Shown here piece by piece: positions 1 through 4,843 of a DNA stretch of 5,542 nt. Every line of letters starts with the position of its first letter. Position 1 is the first letter of the stretch. The notes beneath the pieces are model-generated. The model did not search any database, had not been told where the DNA came from, and saw only the letters and a list, made by a program, of their open reading frames with translations. The stretch spans positions 1 through 5,542 of the forward strand of contig JANQKH010000783.1 in assembly GCA_028281215.1 (NCBI GenBank), written 5' to 3'. The stretch is from Phycisphaeraceae bacterium. GTDB taxonomy: Bacteria > Planctomycetota > Phycisphaerae > Phycisphaerales > Phycisphaeraceae. Made by a program: the position numbers and the translations under genes.

Positions 1-652
1 CGTCCAATGGTCCGCCGAAAGATCGGTTGGGATCGTTGTAAATCAAGCGTATGGGAATCTCTTCAATGCGCAGCTTGTGCGCGGCTGCCTGCACCCAGAA
101 TTGCAGCGGAAACGCGTAGCCTCGCTCGTTCAGTTTCAGCTTCTTGATCGCGGATGTGCGGTACGCCTTGAAACCGCAAAACGCATCGGTCAGTCGCAGG
201 CCGAGGGTGGTGTTCACCAGTTCGGTGATCGTCGCGTTGATCGCCCGGCGATCGCGCGGCGGGGACTGACCGTTGTCAGACAGTGAGGAACTCGCGTCAT
301 GGTGAAAGTAGCGACTGCCGCTGACCACGTCGGCGTCGTCGCGCTCAATCGCATCGAAGAATGAAGGTAGCGACGCCGGCTCGTGTTGTTCGTCGCAGTC
401 CATCGTGATGAGCCAGTCAAAGTTGTAACACTGCACCCATCGAAACGCATCGATCAGTGATCGGCCGTATCCAAGATTCCGCGCGTGACGAATCGCGTCC
501 ACCGGCTGTTGGGCGACGAGCATCGGTGTCTGATCCGTTGACCCGTCGTCAATCACGAGCACATCATCCGCGTACCGTCGCACTTCCTTCAGCACGTTCG
601 TGACATACTTTTGCTCGTTGTAAACCGGAATCGCGATCAACGTTCGCATCAT
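1..652 (-). CDS. Family 2 glycosyltransferase, DPM1/polyprenyl-phosphate sugar synthase-like (3' end cut by window)
   Basis: The visible 217 residues form a GT-A fold glycosyltransferase of family 2, the group that moves a sugar from a nucleotide-sugar donor to an acceptor, often polyprenyl phosphate, on the cytoplasmic face of the membrane. The N-terminus reads TLIAIPVYNEQKYV, the classic opening strand. The nucleotide-binding DDGSTD lies at residues 35-40, the metal-binding DxD as MDCDEQHEP (D85, D87), SGSRY at 111-115, and the acceptor-side motif DAFCGFKAYR at 156-165. The protein runs off the left edge, so it is unknown whether C-terminal membrane segments follow. Two adjacent ATGs compete (652 and 649). 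GGAG at 658-661 lies 5 nt from the first and 8 nt from the second, so the second is equally plausible. It is downstream of the alkylation-repair gene on the same strand. The exact donor and acceptor cannot be read from the sequence. Confidence 0.9.
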   Translation of the reverse strand, partial: MMRTLIAIPVYNEQKYVTNVLKEVRRYADDVLVIDDGSTDQTPMLVAQQPVDAIRHARNLGYGRSLIDAFRWVQCYNFDWLITMDCDEQHEPASLPSFFDAIERDDADVVSGSRYFHHDASSSLSDNGQSPPRDRRAINATITELVNTTLGLRLTDAFCGFKAYRTSAIKKLKLNERGYAFPLQFWVQAAAHKLRIEEIPIRLIYNDPNRSFGGPLD

Positions 653-697
653 GCTTGCTCCATGCGGATGGGGGCAACGAAAGGGACCGAACCATCA

Positions 698-716
698 TAG
701 GCATGCGGTCTGCCTA
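698..716. repeat. Small perfect hairpin in the gap between the repair gene and the glycosyltransferase gene
   Basis: TAGGCA and TGCCTA form a perfect 6-bp stem around a 7-base loop in the 91-base gap between the two minus-strand genes. No T-run follows it on either strand, so it is not a convincing intrinsic terminator. It could attenuate or process the shared transcript, or be chance. Confidence 0.35.
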
Positions 717-743
717 GAGTTGGATGTTCCACGTCACCGGCGG

Positions 744-1448
744 TTACACGCGGCCTTCAATGTACGCGCGGCGGCGTTTTTCCGGCAATCGCTCAATCGC
801 ATATCGCAACATTGTCCGCGGCATGCGGCCGTAACGCGGCTTGAGAAACGTTTCCAACTCGGTGACATCGCGATTACCCATTTCCCGAAGCATCCAGCCG
901 ACCGCTTTGTGAATCAGATCCTCGTTGTCCTCCAACAGTGTGTCCGCCAGACGCAACGTGTCTGCGAAGTCATCCCGTTTGATGAACGCATACGTCGCGA
1001 CCATAGCGATCCGACGCCGCCACAACGACCTTGCCTTCGCCCAGCGATCAAGCCGCGATCGGCTGCGGTCCAGCAGATACTCGCCCGCAATGTGATGCGC
1101 CGAACTGTCCACCAGATCCCAGTGGTTCACGTGATCGATCCGCTTGACATAAAGATCGAAGACGGCCTTGCGGTGCGCCGGGTCGCGCGACTTCATGTGA
1201 TGGATCAGAATGAACAACGTGCAGAGGCGGTGTTCGTGGACCTCCGATTGAATCAGACGATCGCATTGTGACAACGGCAACTCGTGAAACGTCTTGGCGA
1301 CGCGACGCGTGTCCGGCACGCGCACGCCGAGAAACACATCGCCCTCGGCGTATTCGCCCGGCCCGGTCTTCAGGAAGCTCGCCGCACGCTCGGCATATCC
1401 CGCCTCGCCGTGCTTCGCCAGCGCTGCCTTCACCTGCTTCGCGGTCAT
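744..1448 (-). CDS. alkD: DNA alkylation repair protein, AlkD-like HEAT-repeat glycosylase
   Basis: This 234-residue protein matches the DNA alkylation repair (AlkD/AlkC) family, cytoplasmic base-excision enzymes that release positively charged alkylated purines such as N3-methyladenine and N7-methylguanine. The N-terminus (FLKTGPGEYAEGDVFLGVRV at 25-44) is the typical entry segment, followed by alpha-helical HEAT-like repeats. The active-site block is VNHWDLVDSSAHHI at 107-120. W110 and D114 fit the Trp and Asp known as catalytic or binding residues in Bacillus cereus AlkD, and an arginine cluster at 144-146 (WRRRIAMVATYAF) fits its third key residue. Length is normal for the family. The reading frame extends upstream to 1649, but the ATG at 1448 is chosen because it overlaps the upstream stop as TGATG and has AAGGAA at 1457-1462, about 8-9 nt away. 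The upstream extension would lie wholly inside the DUF1080 gene. Translation is probably coupled to that gene. The symbol is given at family level. Confidence 0.92.
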   Translation of the reverse strand: MTAKQVKAALAKHGEAGYAERAASFLKTGPGEYAEGDVFLGVRVPDTRRVAKTFHELPLSQCDRLIQSEVHEHRLCTLFILIHHMKSRDPAHRKAVFDLYVKRIDHVNHWDLVDSSAHHIAGEYLLDRSRSRLDRWAKARSLWRRRIAMVATYAFIKRDDFADTLRLADTLLEDNEDLIHKAVGWMLREMGNRDVTELETFLKPRYGRMPRTMLRYAIERLPEKRRRAYIEGRV

Positions 1449-2185
1449 CAGTCGAGTTCCTTGATGCGAATGTTCCGCCATGCGACCTGGTACGGTCCGG
1501 TTTTCCGTTTGATGCTGTGTACCTGCAAGCCGATGAAGCCTTTCGGGTGCGATTCGTAAATCTTCTCGTGCGTCAGGTCGGCAACCTTGTGGCCGTTGAT
1601 CCACGTTTGAATGCGCGGTCCCTTGGCGACGACGCGGTAGGCATTCCATTCGCCGTTCTTGAAGTGCGTGTGTGTGTTGATGCTCTTGTCCGGGTTCGTC
1701 GGTTCCCGAGAGAGCCAGCCGAGGCCGGTCGCTTCACCGTAGATGAATCCAGATTGACCGGGGCTGCCTTCGATCTCCACCTGCGGACCGTTGACCCGGC
1801 CTTTGGCGTTCGGCGTACCGTCCTTGTTCGGTTTGGTCGACGAGCGAATCTGCACGCCGGAGTTCAGTCGGCCGTCGCACTTGACCTCGAAGCGCAGTTC
1901 AAAGTTGCCGTACTGTTTGTCGGAGCAAAGGAACGAGTTCGGGCTGCCTTCATTCGTTGTGCCGACAATGGCGCCGCCTTCGATGATCGCGTCCAGGATG
2001 ACTACATACGTTGCCGTCCCGTTGCGCTGCGTCCAGCCTTGAAGTGATGTGCCGTCGAACATGGAAGTGAATCCTGCTTCGTCTTCATTGGCGGCGGTTT
2101 TCTCCGCGGCGGCTTTTTCCGTAGCGTCAAACGGTATCGCCGCAATCACCAGCAGGGCGGCGGTCAACGTGCTGAACCATTTCAT
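1448..2185 (-). CDS. Secreted DUF1080 (3-keto-disaccharide hydrolase family) protein
   Basis: The 245-residue product begins with a signal peptide (KW at 2-3, hydrophobic core at about 5-18, cleavage probably near residues 20-28), so export to the periplasm or beyond is expected. The rest is a single DUF1080 domain, a concanavalin-like beta-sandwich: FTSMFDGTSLQGW at 39-51, FLCSDKQYGNFELRFEVK at 85-102, LNSGVQIRSS at 107-116, PQVEIEG at 134-140, GEWNAYRVVAKGPRIQTWING at 178-198, and the closing GLQVHS and WRNIRIKEL at 219-224 and 236-244. The family includes 3-keto-glycoside hydrolases and is greatly expanded in Planctomycetota and related phyla; the substrate here is unknown. The frame is open upstream to 2320, but GAGGAG at 2192-2197, 6 nt before the ATG, fixes the start at 2185. 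Its stop overlaps the repair gene start, so the two are one transcription unit. Confidence 0.93.
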   Translation of the reverse strand: MKWFSTLTAALLVIAAIPFDATEKAAAEKTAANEDEAGFTSMFDGTSLQGWTQRNGTATYVVILDAIIEGGAIVGTTNEGSPNSFLCSDKQYGNFELRFEVKCDGRLNSGVQIRSSTKPNKDGTPNAKGRVNGPQVEIEGSPGQSGFIYGEATGLGWLSREPTNPDKSINTHTHFKNGEWNAYRVVAKGPRIQTWINGHKVADLTHEKIYESHPKGFIGLQVHSIKRKTGPYQVAWRNIRIKELD

Positions 2186-2191
2186 GTCATG

Positions 2192-2197
2192 CTCCTC
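2192..2197 (-). promoter_or_regulatory. Ribosome binding site of the DUF1080 gene
   Basis: GAGGAG on the minus strand lies 6 nt before the ATG at 2185. It decides the start against the longer open frame reaching to 2320 and places the signal peptide at the true N-terminus. Confidence 0.8.
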
Positions 2198-2227
2198 GTG
2201 ATGGATTGATGTTTGTTTCCGGGCGTC

Positions 2228-2239
2228 GCATTGTAATGC
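2228..2239. promoter_or_regulatory. Palindrome overlapping a candidate -10 element (possible operator)
   Basis: GCATTGTAATGC is a perfect 5-bp inverted repeat with a 2-base centre. Read on the minus strand it contains TACAAT (2230-2235), a good -10 hexamer that would start transcription near 2223, about 38 bases before the DUF1080 start codon. No good -35 is seen at the expected spacing. A dimeric regulator sitting on the -10 would be a simple repression layout, but the palindrome is short and may be chance. Confidence 0.35.
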
Positions 2240-2245
2240 AAGGAT

Positions 2246-2276
2246 GATTGGCGATGCACGAATGGATCCAATCGCC
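2246..2276. repeat. Overlapping inverted repeats in the divergent promoter region
   Basis: Two interlocked inverted repeats share this stretch: GATTGG (2246-2251) with CCAATC (2268-2273), and GGCGAT (2250-2255) with ATCGCC (2271-2276). They cannot pair at the same time. The stretch sits between the candidate promoters of the divergent DUF1080 and hydrolase genes. It could be a binding site, but the arms are only 6 bp. Confidence 0.3.
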
Positions 2277-2286
2277 CGCACAGCGG

Positions 2287-2292
2287 GATAAT
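2287..2292 (+). promoter_or_regulatory. Candidate -10 element for the membrane hydrolase gene
   Basis: GATAAT differs from the TATAAT consensus at one base and would start transcription near 2299, about 35 bases before the ATG at 2334. The region 16-18 bases upstream offers only a poor -35 (around 2263-2269), so the call is weak. Confidence 0.35.
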
Positions 2293-2333
2293 TTGGCCAT
2301 GACGGTTCGTTGCATCGCACTTACCATGTTCCC

Positions 2334-3386
2334 ATGGAAGGCATTACCCAAGCCACGCTCGGCGCCGTCGCTGCCCAGGCATGTTTCGGCCGCAAACTCC
2401 CCCGCACCGCATGGTTAATCGGCGTCGCCGGCGGGCTGCTGCCTGACATCGACGTCCTCTTTCGTCGCGGTGCGACCGACGCCCTCGCCGGCCTGCTCAC
2501 ACATCGCCACTTCACACATTCGCTGATCATGATTCCGGTCATCGCGCTGGTTGCTGCGCTGCCGTTCATCTGGTTCAAGGGCTATCGCGGAAACCGCCGC
2601 TTCGTGTACGCTGCCGCCTTCGCCGGCGCACTGACCCATGCCCCGCTCGATGCCTGCACCAACTACGGCACGTTACTCTACTGGCCGTTCACCGAATACC
2701 GCGAATCGTGGGACGCCATCAGTTTCATCGATCCGTTCTTCACCATTCCGCTGCTGTTGCTCGTGCTGACCGCCATGATCTTGCGCAAGGCAGGTCCGGC
2801 GCGCGTCGCCTTGGTTTACGCCTTCGTCTACATCGGGTTGGGCTTTTACCAGCATCATCGCGCGATTGATGTGCAGCACCAGCTCGCCGCCATGCGAGGC
2901 CACAACATCGAAAAAGGCAAAGCCGTGCCGCAGTTGTTGTCCAACCAACTTTGGACATCGGTCTACATCGCCGACGGCCGAATCCACGCCGACATGGTGC
3001 GCCTGCCTCTGTTCGGCGAACCTGAAATCGACGTCGGTGGATCCGTTCAACACGTCACGACCAGTGATCTGCAAGCACTCGGCATCAGCGACCCCCAACG
3101 GCTCAAAGTGTTCCACGACTTTGCCTGGTTCACCGATGGATTCACCGCGTTTCATCCGGACTCCGATCGATACGTGATCGACATGCGGTTCTGCATCGAC
3201 CCCAACACCATGGAAACCTTGTGGGGCGTCGACCTGGGCGACGTGCCCAACCGTCAAGGCAAACGTTTCGTCTTCCTCGGGCGCGGCCTGCGGTCCGAAC
3301 GATTCGAAAAGATCTGGGCTGTCATCCAAGGCAAAGCCGGCGACTTCACAACACTGGCTAATCTCAAAGCGCCCCTAACGCCCTGA
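2334..3386 (+). CDS. Membrane-bound metal-dependent hydrolase, YdjM/DUF457 family
   Basis: The 350-residue protein belongs to the YdjM/YfhP-type family of predicted membrane-bound metal-dependent hydrolases, whose substrates are mostly unknown. The putative metal ligands are all visible: LLPDID at 35-40, THRHFTHS at 56-63 (H57, H59, H62), and THAPLDACTNYGT at 101-113 (H102, D106). Hydrophobic segments at about 64-82, 91-101, 134-150 and 157-171 support an inner-membrane protein. From about 180 to the end a soluble region follows, roughly the length seen in the longer YfhP-like members and absent from short YdjM types. The ATG at 2334 (MEGITQATLG) is chosen because family members begin just before this helix. 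An in-frame TTG at 2310 would add 8 residues. No clear Shine-Dalgarno is seen at either. It is divergent from the DUF1080 gene, and its 3' end overlaps the next gene tail to tail by 23 bases. Confidence 0.88.
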   Translation: MEGITQATLGAVAAQACFGRKLPRTAWLIGVAGGLLPDIDVLFRRGATDALAGLLTHRHFTHSLIMIPVIALVAALPFIWFKGYRGNRRFVYAAAFAGALTHAPLDACTNYGTLLYWPFTEYRESWDAISFIDPFFTIPLLLLVLTAMILRKAGPARVALVYAFVYIGLGFYQHHRAIDVQHQLAAMRGHNIEKGKAVPQLLSNQLWTSVYIADGRIHADMVRLPLFGEPEIDVGGSVQHVTTSDLQALGISDPQRLKVFHDFAWFTDGFTAFHPDSDRYVIDMRFCIDPNTMETLWGVDLGDVPNRQGKRFVFLGRGLRSERFEKIWAVIQGKAGDFTTLANLKAPLTP

Positions 3387-4623
3387 CCACTTCTCCTGAA
3401 TGGGTCTGCTTTCCATTTTCCATGATCGCACGTTTCTTGAATGCCACCTTTCGTTCAAACGCCAGCCCCGTCGGCATTGCAACTTCATGCCCGAACAGCA
3501 ATCCGCCGCTGATGTACGTGACGAATTCATTCCAACCGCGGTAATCACACAACGAAAAACCCTTAACCCGCCAGCAATGGCGACACGCGAACGAGCGCAA
3601 TCCCAGGAACGAACTGTTCTGTCCCGGCAACCATTCACCACTCAAGCCAGAACCAGTCCCTTCCTCTTGCCGCTCGCGGCCAAGCGCACCTTGCTCCCCA
3701 TCCGCGCCGCCTCTTGCCGACAAATCAATCCCCTCACCATCCAGAAAATGTGAAATGCCATAGATCGGCAGCGGCGCGTACAACACATCCACCCGCCGCC
3801 CGCAAGGCCGCAACGCGAACGTCCGACCATCCTGCTCCATCATCGGCCGACGCTGTTCTTCCCATTCGGTCGCCGGTTCGCGATCAACGATTTCACGTTG
3901 TTCGGCCGTCAGCGATTCGATCGGCGCCCACCGCCCCGGACACGCCCAATTCCAACCGCGAAAGCGCACCTTATCCCCATAAGGTCGCCAACGTGGCAAA
4001 CGTTTCACATTCATCAGATAATTTTTGGGAATCCGCTTCGACAGCGACCGCCACATTGATCCCCACACCGCATGCGGCGGCCGCCCGCGCACATGACCGG
4101 GATCCAACTCGCCCACCGTCCACACGATCGGCACATCCACACCGGAATGCCCGTAAGGCATCGCGCATTCATACCGCACATGCAACGGCGAACCCGGCAC
4201 ATGAATCGGCCGCCAACGCTCCGGCGCCTGCTCCGCCCGCGCCGCCTTGCTCCGTCCCGGCCGCACCGGCAACCAATGTCGAAGTCCCTCGCAATGCTTG
4301 CCCAATATCGCTGCCGCCTCTTTTAACTTCACGCCCGGCCATGGAATCGACACCGGCGCACACAACCGCCGAACCGCCGCGCCGTCAATCAGCACTTCAT
4401 GTTCGATGCCCATCTCCACTTCATCCTCACGTGCGACAACGCCAAACTGCTCGGTCAATCGCGTATCCGCCGCCCGCAACGCCACACACCACGCCCGCGG
4501 TGGACAAGAAAATGTCTTCGACCACTGCCGCCGCGCCCGCTTCACGGCTTCGGTCCGATCCCGCCGACACTTTGCGGTGATCCGATGCCACGCGTCAATC
4601 AGATTGCGATCCAGTTCATCCAT
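3364..4623 (-). CDS. Unknown protein with HTH-like segment and split four-cysteine zinc-ribbon-like region
   Basis: This 419-residue protein is not a named family that I can identify with certainty. A basic N-terminal helix region (AWHRITAKCRRDR at 11-23, KRARRQW at 28-34) is followed at 98-118 by VKLKEAAAILGKHCEGLRHWL, which reads like the DNA-recognition helix-turn-helix of MerR/excisionase-type proteins. A Trp/Arg-rich block follows (VWGSMWRSLSKRIP at 186-199, RFRGWNWACPGRW at 220-232). Four cysteines could bind zinc: C228 (ACPGR), C274 (PCGRR), and C347/C350 (FACRHCW). The first pair is separated by an acidic insertion. The C-terminus holds a well-patterned GWNEFVTYISGGLLFGHEV at 363-381. 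The frame reaches 4656, but GGAGG at 4632-4636, 8 nt away, and a good promoter support the ATG at 4623. A nucleic-acid-binding role is inferred, not shown. An opposite open frame at 3714-4580 is its low-complexity shadow. Confidence 0.8.
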   Translation of the reverse strand: MDELDRNLIDAWHRITAKCRRDRTEAVKRARRQWSKTFSCPPRAWCVALRAADTRLTEQFGVVAREDEVEMGIEHEVLIDGAAVRRLCAPVSIPWPGVKLKEAAAILGKHCEGLRHWLPVRPGRSKAARAEQAPERWRPIHVPGSPLHVRYECAMPYGHSGVDVPIVWTVGELDPGHVRGRPPHAVWGSMWRSLSKRIPKNYLMNVKRLPRWRPYGDKVRFRGWNWACPGRWAPIESLTAEQREIVDREPATEWEEQRRPMMEQDGRTFALRPCGRRVDVLYAPLPIYGISHFLDGEGIDLSARGGADGEQGALGRERQEEGTGSGLSGEWLPGQNSSFLGLRSFACRHCWRVKGFSLCDYRGWNEFVTYISGGLLFGHEVAMPTGLAFERKVAFKKRAIMENGKQTHSGEVVRALGAL

Positions 4624-4631
4624 CAGACGTG

Positions 4632-4636
4632 CCTCC
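4632..4636 (-). promoter_or_regulatory. Ribosome binding site deciding the start of the HTH/zinc-ribbon gene
   Basis: GGAGG on the minus strand, 8 nt before the ATG at 4623. It rules against the in-frame upstream ATG at 4656, which has no such site and would overlap the core promoter. Confidence 0.75.
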
Positions 4637-4659
4637 GGTGAGAGGTGGTGAATCAATTA

Positions 4660-4688
4660 ATTATAGTAAAATGTTAGGATTCATGCAA
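4660..4688 (-). promoter_or_regulatory. Sigma70-like promoter of the HTH/zinc-ribbon gene
   Basis: On the minus strand a perfect TATAAT (4660-4665) is preceded, after exactly 17 bases, by TTGCAT (4683-4688), which keeps the TTG of the -35 consensus. The expected start point near 4653 gives a leader of about 30 bases to the ATG at 4623. This is the best promoter in the window and lies in a clearly A+T-rich patch (about 4651-4675). Confidence 0.6.
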
Positions 4689-4731
4689 ACCGGTCAATGG
4701 GGTTGGGATGTTCGTGGTTTTGGGAACGACG

Positions 4732-4743
4732 GCCGCTTGCGGC
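4732..4743. repeat. Short GC-rich inverted repeat
   Basis: GCCGC-TT-GCGGC is a perfect 5-bp stem with a 2-base centre in the divergent intergenic region, nested inside the GGGGTTG/CAACCCC pair. The tight centre fits a palindromic protein-binding site better than an RNA hairpin. It has no T-run, so it is not a terminator. Confidence 0.35.
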
Positions 4744-4833
4744 TTAGCCAACAACATATCTCGCAACCCCAACAACCCGACATTCCAATTCAACCCCCAC
4801 GCAACAATCTCATACACTATTCAAAGAATTGGC

Positions 4834-4838
4834 GGGAG
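4834..4838 (+). promoter_or_regulatory. Ribosome binding site of the STAND NTPase gene
   Basis: GGGAG lies 5 nt before the ATG at 4844 and supports that start. No alternative start in this frame nearby has a comparable site. Confidence 0.65.
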
Positions 4839-4843
4839 TGACC

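Larger units (their letters stand above)
4624..4843. other. Divergent intergenic region between the HTH/zinc-ribbon gene and the STAND gene
   Basis: These 220 bases have lower G+C content than their flanks. They hold the minus-strand promoter described separately, a short GC hairpin (4732-4743), and a 7-bp inverted repeat, GGGGTTG (4699-4705) with CAACCCC (4764-4770), enclosing it. No convincing -35/-10 pair was found for the plus-strand STAND gene; TACACT at 4813-4818 is a poor -10 candidate. An open frame runs through on the plus strand to 4841 and is discussed as a finding. Confidence 0.6.

Noticed and set aside
651..1271. Plus-strand open frame of 206 codons
   Set aside because: It is antisense to the AlkD-like gene, whose protein is clearly recognisable with its active-site residues.
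1449..1649. N-terminal extension of the AlkD-like frame by 67 codons
   Set aside because: It lies entirely within the DUF1080 coding sequence in another frame and lacks family similarity; the ATG at 1448 has a coupled stop and a ribosome site.
1268..2047. Plus-strand open frame of 259 codons
   Set aside because: It is antisense to the DUF1080 gene and the start of the AlkD-like gene; its composition is Arg/Ala/Val-rich without any family pattern.
2673..3329. Minus-strand open frame of 218 codons
   Set aside because: It is antisense to the membrane hydrolase gene, which carries conserved metal-ligand motifs and membrane segments.
3714..4580. Long plus-strand open frame of 288 codons rich in Pro, Ala, Thr, Arg and His
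   Set aside because: It is antisense to the HTH/zinc-ribbon gene, is low-complexity as expected from G+C-rich antisense, shows no domain, and the minus strand has a promoter, a ribosome site and recognisable motifs.
4764..4800. Repeated CAACCC/CAACA stretches resembling a short repeat array
   Set aside because: The units vary in length and spacing and there are no regular spacers, so this is neither a CRISPR array nor a clear iteron set.
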